NCBI GenBank assembly: GCA_036986275.1
Contig: BTRG01000027.1
Coordinates: 1-28,865 of the forward strand
Length of the DNA stretch: 28,865 bases
Source: BTRG01 sp036986275
GTDB lineage: Bacteria; Pseudomonadota; Gammaproteobacteria; Acidiferrobacterales; SZUA-150
Direction: 5' to 3'
The position numbers were made by a program, and so were the translations under genes. Under the pieces are notes generated by a model, which ran no database searches, had not been told where the DNA came from, and saw only the letters and a list, made by a program, of their open reading frames with translations. The stretch's first letter is position 1, and the number at the start of each line of letters is the position of its first letter. Below, in pieces: positions 7,068-16,102 of this stretch.

Positions 7068-8540
7068 TTATATGCGCCCATAGAGTTGTAGCTGGCTTCT
7101 ATAGTGATGGATGAGTCTATTGTCCAGCTGTTGCCAATCAAATCGCCAACGCCAATTGCCTGTTATCGTGGCAGGTGTATTCATACGGTGTCCGATTCCC
7201 AGATTCAGCACATCCTGCATGGGCAGTATGGCAGTGTTGGCGACAGATGCCAGTGTGGTTCGTATCAGCGTTTCCGGCATTGCCGGGTGTTCCCCACAAT
7301 GCAAATAGCGATTCAAAAAATGCCTGGCTTCCGGCGATAGACTTTCATACCACGCAAGACTGGTATCATTATCGTGTGTGCCTGTATAGACGACCCCATT
7401 TTGTTGGTGGTTGTGTGGTAGGTAAATGTTGTGTGGATCGCCGGAAAAGGCAAACTGCAACACATACATGCCCGGCAAGTCGAACTGGTGACGCAGTGCA
7501 TGTACCTCTTCGGTAATCAAGCCCAGATCTTCCGCCACCAATGGTAATTTACCCAATTGCTTATGTAACGTTTTTAATAATTGTCTGCCTGGCGCCTTGA
7601 CCCATTTGCCGTTCTCGGCTGTGTCATCCTTGGCCGGGATACGCCAATATGCCTGCAAACCACGAAAGTGATCAATGCGCAGTATATCAAATAACTCAAA
7701 TTGAGTTCGTATACGCTGCACCCACCAGGAAAATCTTGATCGTTTCAAGTGTGACCAGTTGTACAAGGGGTTGCCCCAGCGCTGACCGGTATCGGAAAAC
7801 GCATCCGGGGGTACACCGGCAACGTAGCGGGGTTCGGCCCTGCTGTTAAGCATAAAGTTATCGCGATGGGCCCAGACGTCGGCACTGTCCAGTGCGACAT
7901 AAATGGGGAGGTCACCAAACAGGGAAACACCGTGTTGGTGCGCATAGCTGCGCAGTTCCGCCCATTGTGTATAGAAAACAAATTGACAGAATTGATGGTA
8001 TTCAATTTCGTTCTTTAGCTTTATTGATATCTTGCGCAATGCCTGCGCTTGACGATCGCGAAGTGAGGGTTCCCAGGTTGTCCATATTGCCCCGTTAAAG
8101 TGATCTCGTATTGCCATAAACAGCGCATAATCATGCAACCAGTATGTATGCTTGCTTTTATATTCCTGAAATGCCGCATGCATTCCGGTATGAATGGGTT
8201 TCTGAAAGTTTTCATGTGCATGTCGCAGACAGTTTGCACGAAAGGCAGAATCAATAACCCTCGGTGACTGTGGCAGATTGGGTAGTAAGCCCCGGTCCAC
8301 CAGCCATTCCAGACTGATTAAGTCGGGGCTGCAGGCATGGGTAGACAGGCATTGGTAGGGGGAACTGTCACTGTGAGTGGGGCCTAGTGGTAATAGCTGC
8401 CAGATCCCAAAGCCACACTGTGAAAGAAATTCAATAAACCGGTAGGCATGGTGACTGATATCGCCAGTTGTTGCCGGCCCTGGTAACGAAGTGATATGCA
8501 GTAATACACCAGCCTGACGCTTGCTGAGCATGTTATGCAT
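7068..8540 (-). CDS. malQ: 4-alpha-glucanotransferase (amylomaltase, GH77)
   Basis: The enzyme moves alpha-1,4-glucan segments between chains and so recycles short maltodextrins left by phosphorylase or amylase. The 490-residue length is typical of the compact GH77 form. Visible motifs are SSPYQCLSTHACSPDLI, GDLPIYVALDSADVWAH, the nucleophile loop FDILRIDHFRGL with D290, the acid/base VAEDLG with E337, and GTHDNDTSLAWY. It is last in the minus-strand unit glgC-GH57-malQ, starting 11 bases after the GH57 stop. A second in-frame Met at residue 4 is an equally possible start. No strong Shine-Dalgarno precedes either, which fits translation coupled to the upstream gene. Confidence 0.95.
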   Translation of the reverse strand: MHNMLSKRQAGVLLHITSLPGPATTGDISHHAYRFIEFLSQCGFGIWQLLPLGPTHSDSSPYQCLSTHACSPDLISLEWLVDRGLLPNLPQSPRVIDSAFRANCLRHAHENFQKPIHTGMHAAFQEYKSKHTYWLHDYALFMAIRDHFNGAIWTTWEPSLRDRQAQALRKISIKLKNEIEYHQFCQFVFYTQWAELRSYAHQHGVSLFGDLPIYVALDSADVWAHRDNFMLNSRAEPRYVAGVPPDAFSDTGQRWGNPLYNWSHLKRSRFSWWVQRIRTQFELFDILRIDHFRGLQAYWRIPAKDDTAENGKWVKAPGRQLLKTLHKQLGKLPLVAEDLGLITEEVHALRHQFDLPGMYVLQFAFSGDPHNIYLPHNHQQNGVVYTGTHDNDTSLAWYESLSPEARHFLNRYLHCGEHPAMPETLIRTTLASVANTAILPMQDVLNLGIGHRMNTPATITGNWRWRFDWQQLDNRLIHHYRSQLQLYGRI

Positions 8541-8551
8541 GGCGTTAAGGG

Positions 8552-10243
8552 TTACTTGCTACCACGACGCATTGCGCCGCCAACTTCGGGTGCGCCCTTA
8601 CCGCGACTGATCACCCTGCTAAGGCTTTCAGGTACCGGTTGATTCAGCATATGATATAGCGCGGTGAGTTGTTCCCGGTAGAGTTCGTCAAAATCGCGCA
8701 CCGAATCTTCACCATTATAATCGCCAAACCACCAGAACCAGTCTGAACCTTCGCAAATGGCAAGCTGTCTTGCCAATGCGGCGTGCTGTGCAGCCGGTTG
8801 AGATTGCCAATGTTGGTCGTAGACACGTTTAGCCGCCAGCAGCTCTTCCCACCCTCTATTTTTATCCGCTTCGCCTATCCAGGTTGAAAAGGTGCCATAC
8901 ACCCAGCTACCGGCAACAATGTTGGGAAGAGTATGAAAGCCTTTATGTTTATCCAGAAATCGTGAATAGGTGGTTAGATTGATTTGCTCATTATTGGTCA
9001 GCACTTCGTACAATGCCTTGAGAAAATGTACGCCGTTTTCCGGGTAGTGTTCCCAGGCATTTTCACCATCCAGGATAATAGACACGATTGCATCTCCCTG
9101 ATCCTTACAGGCCTCGGCAATATTTTCGAGATGATGCACCATGTTGGCAACAGCATCATCGGCATGCCAGTCTGCATAGGTAAACCCGATTTGATCAGAC
9201 AGGCCGTCATCCCGAAAGAAACAGGCTGGTTCTTCCGCATTGAGCTTAAAGGTCTGATGAATATGTGCTTCATCGGGATTATTGTTTATTTTTTGCAAGC
9301 TGTTGCGTAGAACATTTTCACCGCTGGCGAGCCAGCGAAACCCTGATTCCTGTAGCAGTGCAACCGTGGCTTCACTAATACTGCCTTCCGACGGCCAACA
9401 ACCAGCGGGTTCTGTATGAAAATAGTGTTTAAATACACGTCGACCTTCTTCGATTTGCCAACGACAGCGTGACAGGCCATCGGGATAAACAGTGTTGGCA
9501 GGTAAGGGGACCTCTGGCATGGCTTCATGTGCACTTTCAATATCCAGCAACAATGGCAATATAGGATGTGCATACGGGCTCATGGAAAGTTCGATTTGAT
9601 CCCGTTCCGCCAGGGCACGATAGCGCGGGATAATGCTCTGCATAATATCGTTGATGACACAGAGCAACTGATGACGATCCTCGGCACTGTAGTTTCTTTC
9701 TTTTTTAATCAGCCCTGCGATTGTTTTGTTGTTGCTTTTAACTGATTCGCCCAGCCAGGCAATATGAAACCATACAAGCATGTCGGCGATAAACTGATCG
9801 TCAAGATAAAGGCTTGCCGTCGGCCCATCTTTAAGTACCTGTCTGGCGATTTCTACAAGCTGGGCAAAAGGTGTATAGCGCATAACAAGCCTGACCTCGT
9901 GGGCACACAAACAACTTTTGACCAACTTGCTGCGCACTTGTGGATCGCGTGGGAAACTCTTTAAAACAAGCGAATTTAATAATGGATCTCTGAGCGCCTT
10001 ATTCTCAAGGAAATAGCTTTCAAGTTGTTGCACATAATCGTCAATCTGTTCCAGTAAGATTGGGGCAAAATTGATGACTGCATGAGCCCGGGGTGCAGCT
10101 TCAAGGTGCCAGGCCATATCGGAATAATCCTTGATAGCATGAAGGTAGACCCAGGGCAGGCGGTATTCGTGATTCACTGCATCCTGATAGAAGGGTTGAT
10201 GCATATGCCACATCAGAACAACGTTTAAAGTGTTAACGGACAT
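8552..10243 (-). CDS. GH57 glycoside hydrolase (amylase/amylopullulanase type)
   Basis: This is a cytoplasmic glycosidase of family GH57, which cleaves or transfers alpha-glucans with retention. The product has 563 residues from the ATG at 10243, with 11 bases of overlap with the 3' end of glgC; an upstream in-frame start would lie deeper inside glgC. The N-terminus carries the family signature MWHMHQPFYQD. The nucleophile region is GCWPSEGSIS (E286), and the acid/base region is LDGENAWEHYPENG (D392). No signal peptide is present, so the substrate is intracellular. It sits between glgC and malQ, so glycogen or its limit dextrin is the likely substrate, possibly in place of the debranching enzyme GlgX. 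Specificity cannot be read from the sequence. Confidence 0.9.
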   Translation of the reverse strand: MSVNTLNVVLMWHMHQPFYQDAVNHEYRLPWVYLHAIKDYSDMAWHLEAAPRAHAVINFAPILLEQIDDYVQQLESYFLENKALRDPLLNSLVLKSFPRDPQVRSKLVKSCLCAHEVRLVMRYTPFAQLVEIARQVLKDGPTASLYLDDQFIADMLVWFHIAWLGESVKSNNKTIAGLIKKERNYSAEDRHQLLCVINDIMQSIIPRYRALAERDQIELSMSPYAHPILPLLLDIESAHEAMPEVPLPANTVYPDGLSRCRWQIEEGRRVFKHYFHTEPAGCWPSEGSISEATVALLQESGFRWLASGENVLRNSLQKINNNPDEAHIHQTFKLNAEEPACFFRDDGLSDQIGFTYADWHADDAVANMVHHLENIAEACKDQGDAIVSIILDGENAWEHYPENGVHFLKALYEVLTNNEQINLTTYSRFLDKHKGFHTLPNIVAGSWVYGTFSTWIGEADKNRGWEELLAAKRVYDQHWQSQPAAQHAALARQLAICEGSDWFWWFGDYNGEDSVRDFDELYREQLTALYHMLNQPVPESLSRVISRGKGAPEVGGAMRRGSK

Positions 10244-11501
10244 AGTGTAATTTTTGCCCCAGCATTTCCGGCGTGACAAGAACAATTCCGTTAGGTGTTA
10301 CATGGAACCGGTCAGCATCGGCCTCGGCATCCAGGCCAATCTTTGTACCAGAAGGGATGATGCATCCCTTGTCTATAATCGCGTGCTTGATAGCAACTTT
10401 TTGTTCTATGACAACATTGGGAAAGACTACTGAGTCTTCAACCGTGCCGTAGGGTTCAACATGAACGCTGGAAAATAATACCGAGTGTTGTATTCTTGAT
10501 CCGGCAATAATGCACCCACCTGACACCATGGAACTGGTGGCCATCCCTTGGCGATCAACATCTTCAAATATAAACTTGGCAGGCGGCAGTTGCTCCTGGT
10601 ATGTCCAGAAATGCCATTCATCATCATAAAGATTCAATTCAGGGGTGATATTAAGCAGTTCAAGATTGGCTTCCCAGAATGAATCTACCGTGCCGACATC
10701 TCTCCAGTAAGCTTGTTTGCCGGTTTCCGGATCAGTGAAAGGGTAGGCGTATGCATGATAGTTATCAGTGATGGACGGAAGTACATCAGCGCCAAAGTCA
10801 TGGTTGGATTGAGGCAGGTCGGCATCCTTGATTAGCTGTTCAATCAGGAAGTCCTTGTTAAAAACATAGATACCCATGGAGCAGAGCGATTTATCGGGCT
10901 GGCCGGGAATGGATTGCGGCTGTTCTGGTTTTTCGGTAAAGGTGTGAATGTGGTGGCTGGAATCTACACCTATGACCCCAAAAGCGCTGGCTTCTTGCAA
11001 CGGTACCTCTATGCAGCCTACGGTGACATCAGCATGTTTTTTAACGTGATAGGCCAACATGGTGCCGTAGTCCATCTTGTAGATATGGTCGCCCGCGAGA
11101 ATGAGGACATATTCCGGGCTGTGCGCGCGGATGATGTCGAGATTCTGGAACACTGCATCGGCTGTACCGGCATACCACGAGGTTTCGATACGTTGCTGTG
11201 CGGGAAGCAGCTCTACAAATTCACCAAATTCACCGCGGAACATACCCCAGCCCTGACGGATATGCCTGATTAATGAATGCGCCTTGTATTGAGTGAGTAC
11301 ACCTATGCGGCGTATGCCGGAATTAATACAATTAGAAAGTGGAAAATCTATGATACGGAACTTGCCACCAAACGGGACGGCAGGTTTTGCTCTCCATTTG
11401 GTTAAATCCTTTAGCCGGGAACCGCGGCCCCCTGCCATGATGAGTGCCAGGGTGCTGCGCGTGATGCGACTGACAAAACGACCTGATTTTCCTTTTCTCA
11501 C
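10233..11501 (-). CDS. glgC: Glucose-1-phosphate adenylyltransferase (ADP-glucose pyrophosphorylase)
   Basis: The enzyme makes ADP-glucose from ATP and glucose-1-phosphate, the committed and normally allosteric step of bacterial glycogen synthesis. The catalytic loop ALIMAGGRGSRLKDLT, the KPAVPFGGKFRIIDF loop, GDHIYKMDYG and the C-terminal left-handed beta-helix (HSVLFSSVHVEPYGTVEDSV) are all present. I chose the GTG at 11501 because AGGAGG lies just upstream (spacing four) and the resulting 422 residues match the usual length. The frame stays open to 11606 with no better start. The same Shine-Dalgarno also precedes an out-of-frame ATG directly followed by TGA. It heads the minus-strand operon glgC-GH57-malQ and is divergent from glgB. 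Confidence 0.93.
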   Translation of the reverse strand: MRKGKSGRFVSRITRSTLALIMAGGRGSRLKDLTKWRAKPAVPFGGKFRIIDFPLSNCINSGIRRIGVLTQYKAHSLIRHIRQGWGMFRGEFGEFVELLPAQQRIETSWYAGTADAVFQNLDIIRAHSPEYVLILAGDHIYKMDYGTMLAYHVKKHADVTVGCIEVPLQEASAFGVIGVDSSHHIHTFTEKPEQPQSIPGQPDKSLCSMGIYVFNKDFLIEQLIKDADLPQSNHDFGADVLPSITDNYHAYAYPFTDPETGKQAYWRDVGTVDSFWEANLELLNITPELNLYDDEWHFWTYQEQLPPAKFIFEDVDRQGMATSSMVSGGCIIAGSRIQHSVLFSSVHVEPYGTVEDSVVFPNVVIEQKVAIKHAIIDKGCIIPSGTKIGLDAEADADRFHVTPNGIVLVTPEMLGQKLHYVR

Positions 11502-11925
11502 ATATCCTCCTGTGACACAGTCGCGCCGACAAAACAACATACCGGTCAGCAGGCGCCGAGAATGCTTGGTTCGGTGTGTAACCGGGTTTTGCCGGCGTGA
11601 CAGCAAAACATACGCCAGGCTTAATCCTGGTCGCGGGTGATTATTTCACCGGCATACGCTATTTAAGCCACTATGCGTTTTCTAGACTATTGTATCGCAG
11701 AATCGCCATTTTATGAAAAACACCATAGGGAGCAATTTCTCTGACAAGTGCACAATAGCTAAGCGTCACAACAGGGTATGGTATTCTAGCGATATAGAGT
11801 GAGGCGGATTTAGCCGTGTCTTATGATTGTTTGATCTCAGCACGGTCCTTGCAGGAGTCGTCTCCATTCGGCTGCCCGTTTATTAATATAACAGGGCTGC
11901 ATAGCAATGTGCAGGAAATTTAATA
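11502..11925. other. Divergent glgC/glgB control region
   Basis: This stretch carries the promoters of both glycogen operons. On the minus strand a plausible sigma70 promoter lies at 11689-11717. Two short inverted repeats sit in the glgC leader: CCAGG-CTTAAT-CCTGG near 11615-11630 and GGTGA-TTATT-TCACC at 11636-11650. On the plus strand I could not assign a confident promoter for glgB; an inverted repeat GGAG-TCGT-CTCC lies near 11853-11864, and AGGA precedes the glgB ATG by about ten bases. No gene is visible. Confidence 0.5.
11689..11717 (-). promoter_or_regulatory. Candidate sigma70 promoter for glgC
   Basis: On the minus strand, TTCATA (11717-11712) and TACAAT (11694-11689) are separated by 17 bases. 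They match the -35 consensus at four of six and the -10 consensus at five of six positions. Transcription would start near 11682, giving a leader of about 180 bases that contains two short inverted repeats. Confidence 0.35.
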
Positions 11926-14097
11926 ATGCATAGTCGGTACAAAAAAAGGTTTAAAGAAGAGCTCAGCCGTATTGTGGAAGGCCGCCATCATGATCCCTTC
12001 GCCTTTCTCGGGAGACACGAGCAAAACAACGAAACTGTCATTCGTGTCTACAGCCCACATACGGAAGAATTGTCTCTGGCGGAAGCAAAAGTAAGTTTTG
12101 AGCGCGTTGGCGATTCTGATCTGTTTGAATGGCGGGGTGATGAGGACATTGTTTCGCTTCATTATCAGTTGCGACGGCAGGACAGCAGTGGACAAACCAG
12201 TTGTTATGTAGATCCCTATAGTTTTGTAGCGCAAATATCAGATTATGATTTGCATCTATTTGGCGAAGGAAGGCATTGGAATATCTATAATGTACTGGGA
12301 GCTCATGTGCGAACAGTTGACGATATTTCAGGTGTTCAGTTTGCCGTGTGGGCGCCGAATGCAGAGCGGGTTAGTGTCATTGGCGATTTCAATCGATGGG
12401 ATGGACGCTGCCATGCCATGCGCTCTCGCGGTAGTAGTGGTGTCTGGGAATTATTTGTGCCGGGTCTCAGCGAAAGTGTGTTGTACAAGTTTGAGCTACG
12501 TAATCGGGATAATGGCGCCATTCTGGAAAAGGCAGATCCTTATGCTCGTGGTTTTGAGCTACGGCCACTTACTGCATCTGTCGTCGTTGCCAGCCAACAT
12601 GTTTGGCGGGATCAGAAGTGGATGGAGGATCGAAAGGAATCGGCATGGCTGCATGTTCCCATGTCCATCTACGAAGTCCACCTGGGGTCCTGGCAACGTA
12701 ACAATGATGGTGAGTATTGCTCCTATCATGAGCTGGCCCATCGCCTGGTTGCCTATGCGAAGGAACTGGGATTTACGCATATCGAGTTACTGCCGGTAAC
12801 CGAACATCCGCTGGACGCATCATGGGGATACCAGACCACAGGCTATTTTGCACCGACACGCCGTTTTGGTTCACCGGATGATTTTCGTTACTTTGTCGAT
12901 GTCTTTCATCAGGCCGGCATCGGTGTGCTACTGGATTGGGTGCCGGCACATTTTCCCAAGGATGAGTATGCATTGGCGCTATTCGATGGCAGTGCCTTGT
13001 ACGAGCATGAGCATCTCGGCGAACATCCCGATTGGGGGACGCTAATATTTAACTACGGTCGCAATGAGGTGAGAAATTTCTTGATCGCCAGCGCCTTGTA
13101 TTGGATGGATGAATTTCATATTGATGGGCTGCGTGTCGATGCCGTGGCATCGATGTTGTATCTCGATTACTCGCGTGAAGATGGCGCGTGGTCGCCGAAT
13201 GTGCATGGCGGCAATGAAAATATAGAAGCTATAGAGTTCTTGCGTGAGCTCAACCGTGTGACACATACAGAGCACCCGGGGATAGTCATGGCTGCCGAGG
13301 AATCCACGGCCTGGCCGCAGGTAACCCGGCCTCCCGATCTTGGGGGCCTGGGGTTTTCCATGAAATGGAACATGGGGTGGATGCACGATACATTGGAATA
13401 TATGCAGCATAATCCTGTACATCGAAGTTACCAGCATGATCAGCTCACCTTCGGCCTGCTCTATCTGTTCAGTGAGAATTTTGTTTTGCCCTTCTCCCAT
13501 GATGAAGTGGTTCATGGTAAAGGGTCGCTGTTGAATAAGATGCCTGGTGATGAGTGGCAGCGTTTTGCAAACCTGCGATTGCTTTATACTTATATGTTCA
13601 CCTATCCCGGAAAAAAGCTGCTGTTTATGGGGTGTGAGTTTGGGCAGGGTTCGGAGTGGCAGCACGATAGGGATTTGGATTGGTATGTTCTGGACTATTC
13701 ATATCATCAGGGCGTGCAGCGGTTGGTGACAGATCTCAATGCGTTATACCGCACATATCCCGCACTGCATCGCCATGACTTTGATCCTGAAGGGTTCGCG
13801 TGGATAGATTGCCATGACTACACTCAGTCCGTGTTATCTTATTTAAGAAAGCATGACGGAAGTTACCTGATTGTCGTATTAAACTTTACGCCAGTACCAC
13901 GGGAGAGTTATCGCATCGGTGTGCCGGAGCTCGGTTCATACCGGGAGTGTATAAATTCTGATTCCACCTTTTACAGCGGTAGCAACATTGGCAACAGAGG
14001 GGTATTGGCAGCGGAGGATACACCCTGGATGGGCTACCCCTGTTCGCTGAGTTTGACCTTGCCGCCACTGGCGGCCTTGGTGTTCGAACACCTCTAA
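11926..14097 (+). CDS. glgB: 1,4-alpha-glucan branching enzyme (GH13)
   Basis: The enzyme introduces alpha-1,6 branches into growing glycogen. The 723 residues match the usual proteobacterial length. The order is an N-terminal GlgB extension (DPFAFLGRH), a CBM48-like module with VQFAVWAPNAERVSVIGDFN, the GH13 barrel, and a C-terminal beta domain. Catalytic residues are in place: nucleophile D405 in GLRVDAVASM, acid/base E458 in AAEES, and the third Asp in SHDEVVHGK. The numbering of the first two agrees with the E. coli enzyme as I recall it. It is first in the plus-strand pair glgB-glgA and divergent from glgC. The ATG at 11926 is preceded by GCAGGAAA. Confidence 0.96.
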   Translation: MHSRYKKRFKEELSRIVEGRHHDPFAFLGRHEQNNETVIRVYSPHTEELSLAEAKVSFERVGDSDLFEWRGDEDIVSLHYQLRRQDSSGQTSCYVDPYSFVAQISDYDLHLFGEGRHWNIYNVLGAHVRTVDDISGVQFAVWAPNAERVSVIGDFNRWDGRCHAMRSRGSSGVWELFVPGLSESVLYKFELRNRDNGAILEKADPYARGFELRPLTASVVVASQHVWRDQKWMEDRKESAWLHVPMSIYEVHLGSWQRNNDGEYCSYHELAHRLVAYAKELGFTHIELLPVTEHPLDASWGYQTTGYFAPTRRFGSPDDFRYFVDVFHQAGIGVLLDWVPAHFPKDEYALALFDGSALYEHEHLGEHPDWGTLIFNYGRNEVRNFLIASALYWMDEFHIDGLRVDAVASMLYLDYSREDGAWSPNVHGGNENIEAIEFLRELNRVTHTEHPGIVMAAEESTAWPQVTRPPDLGGLGFSMKWNMGWMHDTLEYMQHNPVHRSYQHDQLTFGLLYLFSENFVLPFSHDEVVHGKGSLLNKMPGDEWQRFANLRLLYTYMFTYPGKKLLFMGCEFGQGSEWQHDRDLDWYVLDYSYHQGVQRLVTDLNALYRTYPALHRHDFDPEGFAWIDCHDYTQSVLSYLRKHDGSYLIVVLNFTPVPRESYRIGVPELGSYRECINSDSTFYSGSNIGNRGVLAAEDTPWMGYPCSLSLTLPPLAALVFEHL

Positions 14098-14116
14098 CAA
14101 TTAAATAATAAGATTT

Positions 14117-15598
14117 ATGCAGATGGCCGTAACCAATATTTTATTTGCAGCCAGTGAGGCCTACCCATTGGTCAAAACCGGTGGCCTGGGTGACGTGGCC
14201 GGGAGTTTGTGCCGTGCCCTGCGAAATCTTAATAAAGATCTAAGATTGGTATTGCCCGCTTACCCTATGGCGATGGAAGTTGTCCGACACAAAAAGCGTT
14301 TGGTTTCGTTTGTGCAAGATGAAGAGAGTGTGACAATCTGGCAGGCCCTGTTACCCGGGACTCGAGTCACCGTGCTACTTGTTGCCTGTGATAAGTATTT
14401 TGACCGTGAAGGTAATCCCTATCAAGATGATCAAGGGGAAGATTGGCCGGATAATGCCGAACGTTTTGGATTGTTCTGCCGTGTTATCGAGGGTATTGCC
14501 ATTGACCACTATGGCCTTGGATGGCGTGCCGATGTTGTGCATTGCAATGATTGGCAAACCGGGTTGGTACCGATGCTGCTGGCAGAACAAAGGCAGCGAC
14601 CGGCTACGGTGTTTACTATACACAATCTCGGATACCAGGGACTGTTTCCGTTTACTGCCTTTCAGAATTTGAAGTTGCCGGCAATCTATTGGCACCATGA
14701 ACGGCTGGAATACCATAAACAGCTTTCATTTATTAAAGGTGGGTTGGTTTATGCGGATCGTATCAATACCGTGAGTCCTACGTATGCTCAAGAAATCCAG
14801 ACACCGAAGTTCGGTTGTGGTCTTGAGGGATTATTGATGCATAGGCAAAGTCGACTCTCAGGCATTCTAAACGGTATAGATACTGATGTATGGAATCCAG
14901 GCACCGATAAACTTATCTCGCATCGTTACAATAGCAAGACACTAAACAGAAAACTGAACAATAAGCTCGATTTGCAGCGGCAACTGAGGCTGCCCGAAGA
15001 TCCTGAGATACCGCTGCTGGGTAAAGTTGGTCGTCTGGTGAAACAGAAGGGTGTTGATCTGGTTATTAAGGCCCTACCTGAATTGCTGAAACAGCCCATG
15101 CAGCTAGTCGTGTTGGGAACGGGGGATACACGGTTCGCGGACTCATTGAGAAAACTGGCGAAACAGTGGCCAGAAAAGCTTGCGGTGTATATTGGCTACA
15201 GTGAAGCACTGGCCCATCGCATCGAAGCCGGTGCGGATATGTTCCTGATGCCTTCGCGGTATGAGCCTTGCGGCCTCAACCAGATGTATAGCCAGCGTTA
15301 CGGTACCTTGCCCATTGTGTCTGCTGTGGGAGGTCTGGCAGATACAGTAACCGATCCAAGCATGATCAAGGACAAGAATGAAATAGCGGACGGTTTTGTA
15401 ATAGCGAATTATTCAGTTAAAGGAATCATCGAGGCTGTGAACCGTGCCATCGAACGCTATCATGACAAACCCTCATGGAGGCAAATGCAACGTGCTGCCA
15501 TGCATAAAGACATGACATGGAAAGACCGGGCGCATGAGTATCTTGCGCTTTATGAACAAGCTTTAAAAGACAGTCGTAGCTCTGCCGATTACGAGTGA
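14117..15598 (+). CDS. glgA: Glycogen synthase (ADP-glucose:1,4-alpha-glucan glucosyltransferase, GT5)
   Basis: The enzyme adds glucose from ADP-glucose to the non-reducing end of glycogen. The GT-B fold is clear: KTGGLGDV near residue 20 binds ADP-glucose, VFTIHNLGYQG lies mid-domain, KVGRLVKQKGVD opens the second domain, and PSRYEPCGLNQMYSQRYG holds the catalytic Glu (about 383). The length of 493 residues is normal for bacterial GlgA. It follows glgB by 19 bases; a second Met two codons on is an equally good start. The 3' end overlaps by 10 bases the 3' end of the opposite-strand SAP-domain gene. Confidence 0.96.
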   Translation: MQMAVTNILFAASEAYPLVKTGGLGDVAGSLCRALRNLNKDLRLVLPAYPMAMEVVRHKKRLVSFVQDEESVTIWQALLPGTRVTVLLVACDKYFDREGNPYQDDQGEDWPDNAERFGLFCRVIEGIAIDHYGLGWRADVVHCNDWQTGLVPMLLAEQRQRPATVFTIHNLGYQGLFPFTAFQNLKLPAIYWHHERLEYHKQLSFIKGGLVYADRINTVSPTYAQEIQTPKFGCGLEGLLMHRQSRLSGILNGIDTDVWNPGTDKLISHRYNSKTLNRKLNNKLDLQRQLRLPEDPEIPLLGKVGRLVKQKGVDLVIKALPELLKQPMQLVVLGTGDTRFADSLRKLAKQWPEKLAVYIGYSEALAHRIEAGADMFLMPSRYEPCGLNQMYSQRYGTLPIVSAVGGLADTVTDPSMIKDKNEIADGFVIANYSVKGIIEAVNRAIERYHDKPSWRQMQRAAMHKDMTWKDRAHEYLALYEQALKDSRSSADYE

Positions 15599-15795
15599 TG
15601 ACGTTTCCTGGCAACAGCAAAGCAGTCATCGCGCCATCGACAATTTTCCTGATCGCAATCGCCACTGATTGCCGTAGCAAAACAATCGAAGTTGCCCTCC
15701 GCACGTTGTATATTGCGAATGAGCTCCATCTTGCCTGAATGGCCGGGTTTGACGCCGTATTGTTTGGCAATGGATCGAATCTGCTGAATCTGCAT
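15589..15795 (-). CDS. Small SAP-domain protein with a cysteine-rich tail
   Basis: The product has 68 residues from the ATG at 15795, which is preceded by AGGAGG with five bases of spacing. Residues about 3-37 form a SAP-type helix-extension-helix (IRSIAKQYGVKPGHSGKMEL, then RNIQRAEGN), a fold that binds nucleic acid. The remainder holds four cysteines (FDCF, GDCDQENC, DDCF), which could bind a metal or form disulfides. Very similar small SAP proteins are common in gamma- and betaproteobacteria, usually without a defined role. The stop overlaps the glgA stop from the other strand, so the two genes converge with no room for a terminator between them. Confidence 0.85.
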   Translation of the reverse strand: MQIQQIRSIAKQYGVKPGHSGKMELIRNIQRAEGNFDCFATAISGDCDQENCRWRDDCFAVARKRHHS

Positions 15796-16102
15796 AGTGG
15801 CCTCCTTGTACACAGTATATATGGGTGCCTGGTATTTATAGAGATAACTCGTCAGTTTTCCAGCAAACACCGGGTCCACTGCCGAGGGACTAGAAACACC
15901 TTATTCCAGAGGCAATAATATAGGCCCAGGTCGCAAGGTGTGCAATAGATTTGTGCGCCTCGCACGTGGATGGAGTGGCTCGGGATCTTGCACGGAGAGA
16001 TTTCGCCCGAGTGTTTCTGAAAGCGGGAATTGGCGCCAACAGGCATCGGAGTCGGCAAGCACCAGGTGCCCCAGGCCGTCTGTTAGGCAGTAGAGTGACG
16101 GA
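15796..16102. other. Gap with two competing short minus-strand frames
   Basis: No gene can be called with confidence. On the minus strand one frame is open from 16113 to the stop at 15901 (70 codons, protein-like text such as DSDACWRQFPLSETLGRN) but has no ATG; the only usual start is a GTG about 16 codons in. A second frame, from the ATG at 16046 to 15852 (64 residues), has more ordinary codon use and four cysteines but no ribosome site. Either could be the remnant of a larger gene. No terminator follows the sulfatase-fold gene that ends at 16103. Confidence 0.4.

Noticed and set aside
7059..7100. Terminator between the converging glgP and malQ genes
   Set aside because: No stem followed by a T-tract could be found in the eight-base gap or the adjoining bases.
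12245..12799. A 184-codon plus-strand frame
   Set aside because: It is an alternative frame within glgB with Cys- and Met-rich text that does not look like a protein.
13042..13665. A 207-codon open frame on the minus strand
   Set aside because: It lies entirely inside glgB, whose catalytic motifs are intact on the plus strand; the antisense translation has no domain-like features.
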